Below are positions 1-9,393 of a stretch of DNA of 64,000 bases, piece by piece. The stretch is taken from NCBI RefSeq assembly GCF_024138715.1, contig NZ_CP092074.1:310001-374000 (forward strand), given 5' to 3'. The notes beneath the pieces were generated by a model, which was given only the letters and a program-made list of their open reading frames with translations, was not told the DNA's origin and did not search any database. The stretch is from Emticicia sp. 21SJ11W-3 (lineage in GTDB: Bacteria; Bacteroidota; Bacteroidia; Cytophagales; Spirosomataceae). Position 1 is the first letter of the stretch. Every line of letters starts with the position of its first letter. Position numbers and translations under genes: made by a program.

Positions 1-1
1 C

Positions 2-1453
2 GATTTGGATAACCCTAACGGAAGATGGAATTATCGTCGCCTGAAATTTACTTCACCTCTTTCAGAATTATCTTTACTAGCTGAAGTATATCCTTTCGGC
101 GAGCGCAAGTATTTCTGTGACGGAGGCTTTAAAAGAAACCTGACACCTTATCTATATGGTGGTCTTGCAGGTGTTTTCACTAATCCTACAGTAACGGTTC
201 AGTCGGGTGCTACTGCCCCTCCGTTGCAATCATGGATGGATGAAGACAAAGCAAACCTTAAAAAAGGTGCGCTTGCAATTCCGTTTGGTTTAGGTGTAAA
301 ATATAATGTAGCAGAAAGATGGACATTGGGTCTTGAAGTGGGTTACCGCTACGCATTCTCTGATTATCTTGATGGAACAAGCCGCGCTACTACAAGCCTT
401 GTGTCTAATAAAGCTTATAATGATGGTTACGCTGTAGGTAATTTACTGGTATCTTACCGTTTTGGTGATAAAGACACAGATAAAGACGGTGTTGTTGATC
501 GTTGCGACGCCTGTGTAAATGAAAAAGGTCTTCGTAAATTCCAGGGTTGTCCTGATACAGACGGTGACGGTATCCCTGATAAAGATGATGCCTGCCCTAC
601 TCAGGCTGGTCCAATGGCCTTGAACGGTTGTCCTGACACAGATGGTGACGGCGTAGCTGATAAAGATGATGCCTGCCCAACTTTAGCGGGTCCTGCTTCT
701 TTGCAGGGTTGTCCTGACCGCGACAAAGACGGCGTAGCTGATAAAGATGACGCTTGTCCTGACGTGCCTGGTTTGAAAGCCTTGAAAGGTTGTCCTGATA
801 CAGACGGTGACGGTATTACAGATAAAGAAGATGCTTGTCCTAACGAGCCTGGTCCGGCTTCACTGAAAGGTTGTCCTGATACAGACGGCGACGGTATTCC
901 TGATAAAGATGATGCTTGCCCTAGAGTTGCCGGTTCTGTAGCAGCTAAAGGTTGCCCTGACCGCGACAATGACGGTGTAGCTGACGATAAAGATAAATGT
1001 CCTGACCTGCCTGGTCTTGCGTCAAACGATGGTTGTCCTGAAGGTTACGTAAACGGTATGGCTCCGGGTTACAGAACGCTAAGCGGATGTATGATTACCA
1101 AAGAAGAATTGGATGAACTAAGCGCAGCAGCTCAGGGAATTGAATTCTACAGCGGAACCAACAAATTGAAACCAACATCATACAAAAAACTTGACCGCGT
1201 TTGTACATTGTTGCAAAGATGCCCTGATAGTATGCTTACTGTAGTGGCATACAACGATGGCCCAAGCACAGCCGCCAACCTTCGTGCTGCTAAATTGCGT
1301 GCCTGCGCTGTTTATGCTTACTTCTTGAAAAAGAAATGTATCAGCAAAGCACGCATGACCTACGAAGGAAAAGGAGACGAAGATCCTTCAACTCCTTACA
1401 CAACTCCGGATGGCAAGAAAACCAACACTCGTATTGAGTTCCAGTTGAAATAA
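2..1453 (+). CDS. OmpA-like outer membrane protein with TSP3 repeats (5' end cut by window)
   Basis: The reading frame is open at the left edge, so the N-terminus and signal peptide lie outside the window. The first 150 visible residues look like the second half of an outer-membrane beta-barrel, rich in aromatic alternating strands and ending in LLVSYRFGDKD. About seven calcium-binding thrombospondin type 3 repeats follow (DTDGDGIPDKDDACP pattern, DNA about 467-1040), each closed by paired cysteines. The last 120 residues resemble an OmpA C-terminal domain (GIEFYSGTNKLKP, then NLRAAKLRACAVY and NTRIEFQLK) that would bind peptidoglycan. Such proteins link the outer membrane to the wall. The C-terminal domain is cysteine-rich and diverged, so peptidoglycan binding is inferred. 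Confidence 0.85.
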   Translation, partial: DLDNPNGRWNYRRLKFTSPLSELSLLAEVYPFGERKYFCDGGFKRNLTPYLYGGLAGVFTNPTVTVQSGATAPPLQSWMDEDKANLKKGALAIPFGLGVKYNVAERWTLGLEVGYRYAFSDYLDGTSRATTSLVSNKAYNDGYAVGNLLVSYRFGDKDTDKDGVVDRCDACVNEKGLRKFQGCPDTDGDGIPDKDDACPTQAGPMALNGCPDTDGDGVADKDDACPTLAGPASLQGCPDRDKDGVADKDDACPDVPGLKALKGCPDTDGDGITDKEDACPNEPGPASLKGCPDTDGDGIPDKDDACPRVAGSVAAKGCPDRDNDGVADDKDKCPDLPGLASNDGCPEGYVNGMAPGYRTLSGCMITKEELDELSAAAQGIEFYSGTNKLKPTSYKKLDRVCTLLQRCPDSMLTVVAYNDGPSTAANLRAAKLRACAVYAYFLKKKCISKARMTYEGKGDEDPSTPYTTPDGKKTNTRIEFQLK

Positions 1454-1478
1454 GAGCTAAGTAATAAAGCAATAAATA

Positions 1479-1518
1479 AACCCCGGCTACGCAGTATGTG
1501 TATCCGGGGTTTTGTTTT
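1479..1518 (+). terminator. Intrinsic terminator after OmpA-like gene
   Basis: An 8-bp stem AACCCCGG (1479-1486) pairs with CCGGGGTT (1504-1511) and is followed by a T-rich tract. It lies 25 bp after the stop codon. Confidence 0.8.
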
Positions 1519-1634
1519 GTATCAATGCAGATGGCCTGTTTTAAGCGCTATATTCTCTTTAAAATAAACTGTTATTGTTGTGTGATATCCATATTGGTTA
1601 TACTCCATCACACATTCAGCAATACCTGGGGTTT

Positions 1635-3041
1635 TTATTTGTTTAATTTTAATAATTCAAAACCAATAGGCGCTACTTCTTCGGCTGAGTTAGACAATAC
1701 CACAACCGCTGTTTTTTTGGTTTTATCAAAAGCAACCAGAGTTCTGAATCCCCCTGTTCCTCCCGAATGCTGATAAATGTTTCTATTTTTAGTTAAATGC
1801 CAGCCCAGACCAATAATCTGTTGGCCCTGTTCAAATGTAATGGCGTGGGTAAGGTCTATTGCTTTTTGTAGATTTGCAGGTGCCTTGTTCATGTTGGCTT
1901 GTGTATATATAACCATGTCGTTAATTGTCGACCGTATGCCGCCCGCCCCTGCCAGGCTGTTCAGGTCCCAGGGTGAGGTGGCTTCACCTTTTTCGTTGTA
2001 GCCCTGCGCAAAGTTGCCTTCCTGTTTTGCGGGTATAGTAATGAATGTATGCTTCATATCCAGAGGGCCGGTTATTTTCTGAGCCAGAAGTTTTTCGTAG
2101 GTGGTGTGGTTTTGTACAGCTAAAATATTACCTAACAATCCCACGGCAAAATTAGAATATTCATAGTTGAGGCCTACCTCACGGAACGGCTTAAAGTGTT
2201 TCAGATAGGTGTACATCCGTTCGGTATCATAATTTTTGTAGGGGTCATCTATGGGGTCTCCTTTTTTGTAAAGGTTAATTGGCAGCCTCGGAAGCCCCGA
2301 ACTGTGGTTTGACAAACTTTTAAGCGTAATAGGTACACCCTTGAATGCCAATGTAGGAATAGAATCCGGAAGATATTTGTTAATTGGGTCATCGAGCGCC
2401 ATTTTGCCTTTTACTACCTCATCAGCCAGTAGAATAGCAGTAAAGGTTTTACTGATAGAGCCTATCTCGAACAACGTTTTGTTTGGGTCTGGTAATTGGT
2501 GGTTTCCTCTTTTGGTTTCGCCATAATTGTAGTTGTACACCTTGCCATCAGTAACAATGGCCAAAGCCAGGCCTGTGGTATGTTTTAACTGGATATATGG
2601 CCTTACTATACTATCAACCTTAACATCTAAGGCGGTCTGCATCTTGTTATCGGTTGCAACCAGATAATCTTTTTTAGGTTTATTATCTGCATTAGGCCGG
2701 AAAAGTAGCGTAGATATTTTATCTGAGGCGTCTAATGCTAAATAAACGTCCTGGGTTGCTTTTTCAAAAATACCTTTGTAGAAAGCCACACCATCAACGC
2801 TTTTTACAAACACTGAAGATTTCCATGTACCCAGTTGGTTATGAAGCTGCGTTATTACATTTTTTAGTTCAGTTTCGGGCAGTTGCTTCCTGAACACTTC
2901 TCCGGTCAGTTGAAAGAGATTAGCCGGATTTTTTTCGTTGAATGCCTTCTCGACCAGCACCCTTACTGAATCAATTTTTTTTTGGTTTGATTGCCGTGCG
3001 GCAGAAAATGAAAGTAGCAGAAGAAATAGTATTTTTTTCAT
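1635..3041 (-). CDS. Secreted serine hydrolase, class C beta-lactamase / PBP4-like fold
   Basis: A Sec signal peptide (MKKILFLLLLSFSAA) opens a 468-residue protein. Residues 22-130 form a small lead-in domain resembling the DUF3887-type modules found before such hydrolases. The hydrolase domain follows. It has the nucleophile motif S195-I-S-K198, the Tyr-containing triad Y295-S-N297 and the third motif H425-S-G in QHSGGTGGFRT. These are the three marks of the beta-lactamase/penicillin-binding-protein family, here probably a periplasmic esterase or D-amino peptidase. The true substrate cannot be read from the sequence. It stands alone and converges on the OmpA-like gene. Confidence 0.88.
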   Translation of the reverse strand: MKKILFLLLLSFSAARQSNQKKIDSVRVLVEKAFNEKNPANLFQLTGEVFRKQLPETELKNVITQLHNQLGTWKSSVFVKSVDGVAFYKGIFEKATQDVYLALDASDKISTLLFRPNADNKPKKDYLVATDNKMQTALDVKVDSIVRPYIQLKHTTGLALAIVTDGKVYNYNYGETKRGNHQLPDPNKTLFEIGSISKTFTAILLADEVVKGKMALDDPINKYLPDSIPTLAFKGVPITLKSLSNHSSGLPRLPINLYKKGDPIDDPYKNYDTERMYTYLKHFKPFREVGLNYEYSNFAVGLLGNILAVQNHTTYEKLLAQKITGPLDMKHTFITIPAKQEGNFAQGYNEKGEATSPWDLNSLAGAGGIRSTINDMVIYTQANMNKAPANLQKAIDLTHAITFEQGQQIIGLGWHLTKNRNIYQHSGGTGGFRTLVAFDKTKKTAVVVLSNSAEEVAPIGFELLKLNK

Positions 3042-3210
3042 GAGGTATTGGTTTAACAGGCTAAATGTCGGTCTGTCTGGTTATATCTCAAAGTAAAACT
3101 TTATAAGAGGTAACCAGGGTGCCTAACGATTATCATGTTTTTTTGGCGTAACAAACTAAAACTCCGATTTTTATCGTTATTCTTGCAAAAATTTTAAATC
3201 GTTTTTAGAA

Positions 3211-3651
3211 ATGAATAAAAGATTGTTTCTGGCAACTCTAGGGCTGTTTTTGAGTTGGTCAACCTTTGCTCAGCATTCATCTGCCACCGGTATTAAGTTT
3301 GAAGAGAAAACTTCATGGAAAGAAATAATTAAAAAGGCCAAAGCAGAGAAAAAGCTAATTTTTATGGATGCCTACACTACCTGGTGTGGCCCATGCAAGG
3401 CGCTTCAGGTAAAAGTATTTCCCGATAAGCAATTGGGCGAATTCTTTAACCAGAACTTTGTTAATGTAGCTATGGATATGGAAGAAGGCGAGGGCGTAAA
3501 GTTGTCTGGCATATATGATGTACAGGCCTACCCAACCTTGTTTTTTATTGACCCTAACAACGGGAAAGTGGTGCAGTCGGTTTTAGGATATACCGAAGCC
3601 CCCCAGTTGCTGAATACGGCAAAGCGTGCCGCTGCTAAAAGAAAAGTATAA
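3211..3651 (+). CDS. Secreted thioredoxin-family protein
   Basis: This 146-residue protein has a signal peptide (MNKRLFLATLGLFLSWSTFA) and one thioredoxin fold. The redox centre is W58-C59-G60-P61-C62, and the cis-proline is P108 in YPTLFF. The CGPC sequence matches reducing thioredoxins more than oxidising DsbA types. Together with the signal peptide, this suggests a periplasmic disulfide reductase or an electron donor in the envelope. The lead-in KTSWKEIIKKAKAEKKLIF is typical of the thioredoxin_7/DUF255-like group in Bacteroidota. It is monocistronic, ending at a strong bidirectional terminator. Confidence 0.88.
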   Translation: MNKRLFLATLGLFLSWSTFAQHSSATGIKFEEKTSWKEIIKKAKAEKKLIFMDAYTTWCGPCKALQVKVFPDKQLGEFFNQNFVNVAMDMEEGEGVKLSGIYDVQAYPTLFFIDPNNGKVVQSVLGYTEAPQLLNTAKRAAAKRKV

Positions 3652-3680
3652 TAGCAGGCTGATGCCGGTTTTGTAAGATA

Positions 3681-3720
3681 TGAACGAAAAAGAGGGGCGG
3701 ATGTTCCTCTTTTTCGTTCA
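3681..3720. terminator. Bidirectional intrinsic terminator between convergent genes
   Basis: A perfect 15-bp inverted repeat (3681-3695 with 3706-3720) has a 10-nt loop. The A-rich left arm and T-rich right arm let it act on both strands, serving the thioredoxin gene and the opposing methyltransferase gene. Confidence 0.85.
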
Positions 3721-3734
3721 CAGGCAATCGGGTT

Positions 3735-4940
3735 TTACTGTTTTTGCAGTAGAGCCATATAAAAGCCGTCATACCCCTCTTTGGCAGGTGAAGTGCGCTG
3801 CTCGCCAATGAGCTCAAAACCTGTATGGGTGGCCAGAAACTGCTGCACCTGCGCTTCGCTTTCAGAGGGCAGTAAACTACAGGTGGCATAAACCATTTTG
3901 CCGCCAGGTTTCAGCATTTTTGAGTAGTTACTTATAATTTCGGTCTGGGTTTTTCTGATGTTATCCAGAAACTCAGGCTTTAGTTTCCACTTCGCGTCGG
4001 GGTTACGTCTTAAAACACCCAGGCCAGAACACGGCACATCTAATAGCAGTCTGTCGGCGCTTTCTTTCAGCCTTTTAATGGTTTTAGCCTCTATCAGTTT
4101 AGTCTCTACATTACCAATACCATTGCGGCGGGCACGTCTTTGAAGTTCCTGCAGCTTATAATCTTCTACATCCATGGCAATAATGCGGCCTTTGTTTTCC
4201 ATCAGCGTAGCCAGATGCAATGTTTTGCCTCCTGCACCGGCGCAGGCGTCTATAACACGCATACCCGGCTGAACATCCAGAAACGGCGCTATTAACTGGC
4301 TGCCGGCATCCTGCACTTCAAAGAGGCCGTTCTTAAAGGCCTCGGTGGCAAATACATTGGCTCTGCGTTTCAATACCAATGCATCATGGGCATCAGGCAG
4401 GGTTTCTGTTTCAATACCAGCCTCGTTGAGTTTCTTTTGTAGTTCAGCTACACTGGTTTTTAAGGTATTGGTGCGTAACACTACCGGAGCCTGGTGATTC
4501 ATGGCTTGCAGTTCGGCGTTCCATTGTTCGCCCAATTCTTTTTCACCGGTTTCATCAATCCAGTCCGGCACTGATTCTTTTATTTTTCTGGTGTGCTGGG
4601 CTTCTTCATAACGGGCTGTAATATTTTTTAGATTCAGACCAGCAAATTCCTGCCAGTCGGGTAGTTTATCTCCCTGCAACACGCGCCAGGCGCCGAATAT
4701 CTGCCAGAATTGAGCCGCCTCTGTAACTTTAGAGCCAGAGAGCTGAGTTACAAATTTCAGTAACCGCCACCAGCGTACAATCTCATAAGTGTTTTCGGCA
4801 ATAAAGGCTCTGTCGCGGCTGCCCCATTTTTTGTTAGATTTCAGCACATATTCAATTACCTTGTCGGCCTGCCGGTTTTCAATAAAAATTTGTTGCAGCG
4901 CGTAAACGATGGCTTCAACCAATACTCTATGGTATTTCAT
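3735..4940 (-). CDS. RsmB/NOP-family rRNA (cytosine-C5) methyltransferase
   Basis: A 401-residue class I SAM methyltransferase of the RsmB/NOP2/Sun family, which makes 5-methylcytosine in rRNA. An N-terminal helical NusB-like region precedes the PUA-like linker. The SAM-binding motif is DACAGAGGKT (residues 231-240). The two family cysteines are present: C304 in DVPCSG, and C354 in YATCSLLPSE, the predicted nucleophile. Whether the target is C967 or another position cannot be decided. The gene is divergent from rpoB, with 517 bp between them. ATG at 4940 is the first start in the frame that precedes the conserved helices. Confidence 0.9.
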   Translation of the reverse strand: MKYHRVLVEAIVYALQQIFIENRQADKVIEYVLKSNKKWGSRDRAFIAENTYEIVRWWRLLKFVTQLSGSKVTEAAQFWQIFGAWRVLQGDKLPDWQEFAGLNLKNITARYEEAQHTRKIKESVPDWIDETGEKELGEQWNAELQAMNHQAPVVLRTNTLKTSVAELQKKLNEAGIETETLPDAHDALVLKRRANVFATEAFKNGLFEVQDAGSQLIAPFLDVQPGMRVIDACAGAGGKTLHLATLMENKGRIIAMDVEDYKLQELQRRARRNGIGNVETKLIEAKTIKRLKESADRLLLDVPCSGLGVLRRNPDAKWKLKPEFLDNIRKTQTEIISNYSKMLKPGGKMVYATCSLLPSESEAQVQQFLATHTGFELIGEQRTSPAKEGYDGFYMALLQKQ

Positions 4941-5184
4941 TAATCAATATCTGTTTATAAAAAGCACAAAGTTCAGGCTTTTTTGTGGGATGCGGAAATA
5001 CAGGGGTGTATTTTTCGAAGGCGTTCAGTTTTCAACATAAATACTGGTTCTGGTAAAAACCTTGTTCAGAAGGCCGTAGCCAGAGTAAAGTACCCTAATT
5101 ACATGCTGATGGGGCGGTATTTAATGCCAAAAATCAGCAAATAAAGAAAAATTTCAAATAATACAAACATTTGTGCAATAAGAA

Positions 5185-5216
5185 TTTGTTATTTAAGTTA
5201 ATATTTTATAACTTCG
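5185..5216 (+). promoter_or_regulatory. Predicted Bacteroidota promoter for rpoBC
   Basis: TTTG at 5185-5188, a 20-bp spacer, then TAACTTCG at 5209-5216, which matches the -7 consensus TAnnTTTG in all but one specified base. Transcription would start near 5223, giving a leader of about 235 nt before rpoB. Confidence 0.6.
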
Positions 5217-5258
5217 CACCCTATTTAGCGATACTCTCTTTAAAAACGCTTATCATTC

Positions 5259-5360
5259 ATGAGATTTTTGTCCGATACACAACTTGTTTCACGTAGGGCA
5301 GTTGAACAGGGGCAATTATTTTCTTCACTACGAAATATATATTTTCAGCTGGTTTTATAA
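5259..5360 (+). CDS. Possible 33-residue leader ORF ahead of rpoB
   Basis: An ATG 36 nt after the predicted transcription start opens a 33-codon frame (it begins MRFLSDTQLVSRRAVEQG) and closes with TAA 97 nt before rpoB. I recognise no family. It has no obvious regulatory codon run, so it could be a chance frame or an eroded remnant. It is listed because its position fits a leader peptide. Confidence 0.25.
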   Translation: MRFLSDTQLVSRRAVEQGQLFSSLRNIYFQLVL

Positions 5361-5457
5361 GCATAAGTACCTCACTCTCAAGAGTCTGTCATAAGCTTGT
5401 TGCTATTATGAAACAGCATGTAGTTTAAAAAATTATAAACTTAAAACTTTCAAAGCC

Positions 5458-8400
5458 TTGAGTCTTACAGTAACCGGTAGAAAAAGTTTTGCAACGGTTT
5501 TTCCTGCTATTGATTATCCTGATTTTCTGGATGTGCAGGTAAGATCGTTTCAGGATTTCTTCCAGATTGACACACCAGCCGAAAGCCGCAAAAAAGAAGG
5601 GCTTTACAATGTGTTTGCTGAAAACTTCCCAATCGCCGATTCACGCGAGAACTACGTATTGGAGTTTGTTGATTATACAATTGACCCACCGAAATATTCG
5701 GTAGATGAGTGTATCGACAGAGGTCTTACTTACGCAGTTCCTTTAAAAGCGAAATTACGTTTGATTTGTAATGACGCCGATAACGAGGATTTCGAGACGA
5801 TTGAGCAGGAAGTATTCCTGGGCAACATTCCTTATATGAACGAAAGAGGTTCTTTCGTTATCAACGGTGCCGAGCGCGTTATCGTTTCTCAGCTGCACCG
5901 TTCTCCGGGTGTATTCTTCTCTATGAGCAAGCATACAAACGGAACCAAGCTTTACTCTGCCCGTGTGATTCCGATGAAAGGTTCATGGATAGAGTTCTCT
6001 ACAGATGTAAACAACGTTATGTATGCTTACATTGACCGTAAGAAGAAATTCCCGGTTACTACACTTCTTCGTGCCATCGGGTTTGGTTCTGATAAAGAAA
6101 TCCTGAACCTGTTTGGTCTTTCAGAAGAAATTCCGGGTTCAAAAGAAGCCCTTACCAAAGCTATCGGCCGTCGCTTAGCAGCACGTGTTCTGAGAACCTG
6201 GACTGAGGACTTTGTTGACGAGGATACAGGTGAGGTGGTATCAATTGACCGTAACGAAGTGATTTTAGAACGTGACTCTATCATTTCGGAAGGTGACATT
6301 GATATTATCCTGAGCACAGAGCAGAAGTCGGTTATTTTACACCGCGAAGACGCCAACGTTTCAGAATTCAACATTATTTATAACACTTTGCAACGCGATA
6401 GCTCAAACTCTGAAAAAGAGGCCGTTGAGCAAATTTATCGCCAGTTGCGTAACACGGAAGCTCCTGATGAGGCCACTGCCCGTGAGATTATCCAGGGCTT
6501 GTTCTTCTCTGACAAACGTTATGATTTAGGAGAGGTAGGTCGTTACCGTGTAAACACAAAACTGAACCTGACAACTCCATTGGAAACAGGGGTGCTAACC
6601 ACTGAAGATATTGTTGAGATTGTTAAGTTCTTAATCAGCCTTATTAACTCTAAGGCGGTTGTCGATGATATCGACCACCTTTCGAATCGTCGTGTGCGTA
6701 CAGTAGGCGAGCAGCTTTATGCCCAGTTTGGCGTAGGTCTGGCGCGTATGGCACGTACCATCAAAGAACGTATGAACGTTCGTGATAACGAAGATTTCAA
6801 ACCTGTTGATTTGATTAATGCCCGTACGCTTTCGTCGGTTATTAACTCATTCTTCGGTACCAACCAGCTGTCGCAGTTTATGGACCAAACCAACCCACTG
6901 GCCGAGATTACGCACAAACGTCGTATGTCTGCCCTTGGGCCGGGAGGTTTGAGCCGCGAGCGTGCCGGTTTCGAGGTTCGTGACGTTCACTATACCCACT
7001 ATGGTCGTTTGTGTACCATCGAAACGCCAGAGGGGCCGAACATCGGTCTTATTTCATCGCTTTGTACGTATGCCAAAATCAACAGCATGGGCTTCATTGA
7101 AACCCCATACCTGAAAATTGAGAATGGTAAACTTACCAGCGAACTGATATATCTGACAGCCGAAGAAGAAGATGGTAAAAACATAGCCATGGCTACGGCC
7201 GATGTAGATAAAGAGGGTAACTTCCTGGTTGATACCTTGAAATGTCGTTATGAGGGTGACTTCCCGATGAAGACTCCTGATTCAATTGACTACATGGACA
7301 TTGCCTCTAACCAGATTGTATCGGTTGCTGCATCGTTGATTCCGTTTATTGAACACGATGACGCCAACCGTGCCCTGATGGGTTCAAACATGCAACGCCA
7401 GGCAGTGCCATTGTTACGCCCTGAAGCGCCAATTGTAGGTACAGGTCTTGAAGGCCGCCTGGCTCGTGACTCACGTACCCTTGTAGTAGCAGAAGAAGAT
7501 GGTGTGATTGAGTTTGTGGATGCTAACATGATTAAGGTACGTTATAACTGGACCAAAGAACAAAATCTGGTTAGTTTCGATACCAACGTTACCACCTACG
7601 AATTGATTAAGCATCGTCGTACCAACCAGGATACCTGTATCAACATCCGTCCGATTGTATTAAAAGGACAGGAAGTGAAAAAAGGTCAGATTCTGGTAGA
7701 AGGATATGCTACTCAGGGTGGAGAACTTGCATTGGGTCGTAACCTGTTGGTTGCTTTCATGCCTTGGCAGGGATACAACTTTGAGGATGCCATCGTAATT
7801 TCTGAAAGAGTTGTACGTGAAGATATCTTTACTTCTATCCATATTGAAGAATATGAACTGGAAGTACGTGACACCAAACGTGGTGAAGAGGAGCTAACAG
7901 CTGAGATACCGAACGTTTCGGAAGAAACCGTTAAAAACCTTGACGAAAACGGTATTGTACGCATTGGTACAAGAGTAAAAGAAGGAGATATCCTGATTGG
8001 TAAGATTACACCAAAGGGTGAGTCTGACCCAACACCTGAAGAAAAACTTTTACGTGCCATCTTTGGCGACAAAGCCGGCGACGTGAAAGATGCTTCGAAG
8101 AAAGCGCCACCATCAATGGACGGTGTGATTATTGATACAAAATTATTCTCTCGCCCAAGTAAAGAAGAACGTTCGAAACACAAAGACGAGCTGAAAGCCC
8201 TGATGAAAAAACACAGCAGAGCTTTGATTGAATTGCGTGACAGAATGCTTGATAAAATCGTAGAATTGCTTGACGGCAAAACTTCGGCAGGCGTGAAACA
8301 TAAATTCGGTGATGAGCTGATATCGAAAGGCGTGAAATTCAACCGTTCGAATATTGCCAACAACTTGTTCCCGGATAAAAACAATTATGTTGACGAAAGC

Positions 8401-9315
8401 CAGTATAACGTGCCTGAAGAGGTTAACCTTTTGGGAGACGTGATTCTGGATGGTTGGACAGATGAGTTAGACACCAACAAACTGGTAGTAGCGCTTTGTA
8501 AAAACTACCTGGCTCGCCGTAGCGAGGTAATCGGCCGTTTCAAACGTGAAAGATTCGTTCTTGAAGTAGGTGATGAGCTACCGGCAGGTATCGTGAAGCT
8601 TGCTAAAGTTTACATTGCTAAAAAACGTAAACTAAAAGTGGGTGATAAAATGGCGGGTCGCCACGGAAACAAAGGGGTTGTTGCCAGAATTGTGCGTGAC
8701 GAAGACATGCCATTCCTGGAAGACGGCACAACAATGGATATCGTGCTGAACCCACTTGGGGTACCTTCTCGTATGAACATCGGTCAGCTTTATGAAGTTG
8801 TACTGGGTCTTGCGGGTCGTAAGTTAGGTCGTAAATATGCTACACCAATCTTTGACGGCGCTACTGAGCAACAGGTTTCGGCAGAGTTGTCAGAAGCGGG
8901 GCTTCCTCCGTTTGGTCGTTCGCAGCTATACAACGGTCTTTCGGGTGAGCCATTCGATCAGAAAGTTACGGTAGGTATCATGTACATGATGAAACTGGGC
9001 CACTTGGTTGATGATAAAATGCACGCCCGTTCTATCGGACCATACTCTCTTATTACACAACAACCGCTGGGTGGTAAAGCACAGTTTGGTGGTCAGCGTT
9101 TCGGAGAGATGGAGGTGTGGGCGCTTGAGGCCTTTGGTGCGTCTCATATCCTGCAGGAGATTCTGACAGTTAAGTCTGACGACGTGGTGGGCCGTGCGAA
9201 AGCATACGAGGCTATCGTTAAAGGAGAAAACCTTCCGAAAGCCAACATCCCAGAGTCATTTAACGTATTAGTGCACGAGCTGAGAGGCCTTGCACTTGAA
9301 ATTACCCTGCAATAA
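5458..9315 (+). CDS. rpoB: RNA polymerase beta subunit
   Basis: A 1285-residue beta subunit of the transcribing core enzyme. The start is TTG: the first ATGs upstream are out of frame, and translation from TTG gives the family N-terminus ([20 protein letters not shown]). The rifampicin pocket begins near N469-Q-L-S-Q-F-M-D-Q and looks wild type at the common resistance positions. One Asn-to-Thr change relative to the E. coli sequence falls in MDQTNPL. The downstream KxxGRHGNKG-type active-site segment ([14 protein letters not shown]) is intact. It forms an operon with rpoC 78 bp downstream. Unlike the usual order, no rplJ-rplL precede it. Confidence 0.98.
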   Translation: MSLTVTGRKSFATVFPAIDYPDFLDVQVRSFQDFFQIDTPAESRKKEGLYNVFAENFPIADSRENYVLEFVDYTIDPPKYSVDECIDRGLTYAVPLKAKLRLICNDADNEDFETIEQEVFLGNIPYMNERGSFVINGAERVIVSQLHRSPGVFFSMSKHTNGTKLYSARVIPMKGSWIEFSTDVNNVMYAYIDRKKKFPVTTLLRAIGFGSDKEILNLFGLSEEIPGSKEALTKAIGRRLAARVLRTWTEDFVDEDTGEVVSIDRNEVILERDSIISEGDIDIILSTEQKSVILHREDANVSEFNIIYNTLQRDSSNSEKEAVEQIYRQLRNTEAPDEATAREIIQGLFFSDKRYDLGEVGRYRVNTKLNLTTPLETGVLTTEDIVEIVKFLISLINSKAVVDDIDHLSNRRVRTVGEQLYAQFGVGLARMARTIKERMNVRDNEDFKPVDLINARTLSSVINSFFGTNQLSQFMDQTNPLAEITHKRRMSALGPGGLSRERAGFEVRDVHYTHYGRLCTIETPEGPNIGLISSLCTYAKINSMGFIETPYLKIENGKLTSELIYLTAEEEDGKNIAMATADVDKEGNFLVDTLKCRYEGDFPMKTPDSIDYMDIASNQIVSVAASLIPFIEHDDANRALMGSNMQRQAVPLLRPEAPIVGTGLEGRLARDSRTLVVAEEDGVIEFVDANMIKVRYNWTKEQNLVSFDTNVTTYELIKHRRTNQDTCINIRPIVLKGQEVKKGQILVEGYATQGGELALGRNLLVAFMPWQGYNFEDAIVISERVVREDIFTSIHIEEYELEVRDTKRGEEELTAEIPNVSEETVKNLDENGIVRIGTRVKEGDILIGKITPKGESDPTPEEKLLRAIFGDKAGDVKDASKKAPPSMDGVIIDTKLFSRPSKEERSKHKDELKALMKKHSRALIELRDRMLDKIVELLDGKTSAGVKHKFGDELISKGVKFNRSNIANNLFPDKNNYVDESQYNVPEEVNLLGDVILDGWTDELDTNKLVVALCKNYLARRSEVIGRFKRERFVLEVGDELPAGIVKLAKVYIAKKRKLKVGDKMAGRHGNKGVVARIVRDEDMPFLEDGTTMDIVLNPLGVPSRMNIGQLYEVVLGLAGRKLGRKYATPIFDGATEQQVSAELSEAGLPPFGRSQLYNGLSGEPFDQKVTVGIMYMMKLGHLVDDKMHARSIGPYSLITQQPLGGKAQFGGQRFGEMEVWALEAFGASHILQEILTVKSDDVVGRAKAYEAIVKGENLPKANIPESFNVLVHELRGLALEITLQ

Positions 9316-9326
9316 GCAATATTACC

Positions 9327-9352
9327 TGCGTGTTTCTTTCGGGAAACACGCA
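9327..9352 (+). other. Hairpin between rpoB and rpoC
   Basis: TGCGTGTTTC (9327-9336) pairs perfectly with GAAACACGCA (9343-9352) over a 6-nt loop. It sits 11 bp after the rpoB stop and 41 bp before rpoC. No long U-tract follows, so a processing or stability element, or partial attenuation, is more likely than a full terminator. Confidence 0.6.
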
Positions 9353-9393
9353 TCAGATTTTAAAAAATCATTTTCACATCAATCATAAGGAAA

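Larger units (their letters stand above)
4941..5457. other. 517-bp intergenic region between rRNA methyltransferase and rpoB
   Basis: No full gene fits here. The left half is AT-rich and should hold the methyltransferase promoter. The right half carries a good rpoBC promoter (5185-5216) and a leader of about 235 nt. The leader contains a 33-codon open frame (5259-5360) and a small hairpin ACTCT-CA-AGAGT near 5375. No rplL or rplJ sequence is present. Confidence 0.7.

Noticed and set aside
601-969. 122-residue minus-strand frame with internal repeats
   Set aside because: It mirrors the TSP3 repeat DNA of the OmpA-like gene on the other strand. Its repeats come only from that.
467-1040. Regular DNA repeats that could look like a CRISPR array
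   Set aside because: They encode calcium-binding protein repeats in frame, vary at third positions and have no spacers. No cas genes are present in the window.
1498-1773. 91-residue plus-strand frame starting in the terminator
   Set aside because: It begins in the terminator stem and runs antisense to the serine hydrolase gene. There is no signal of coding.
5223-5457. Known riboswitch or ribosomal-protein autoregulatory leader before rpoB
   Set aside because: I could not match any known class. Only a small hairpin is visible, and L10/L12 genes are absent.
7713-8384. 223-residue minus-strand frame inside rpoB
   Set aside because: It is an antisense shadow of a highly conserved gene, Ser-rich and low in complexity.
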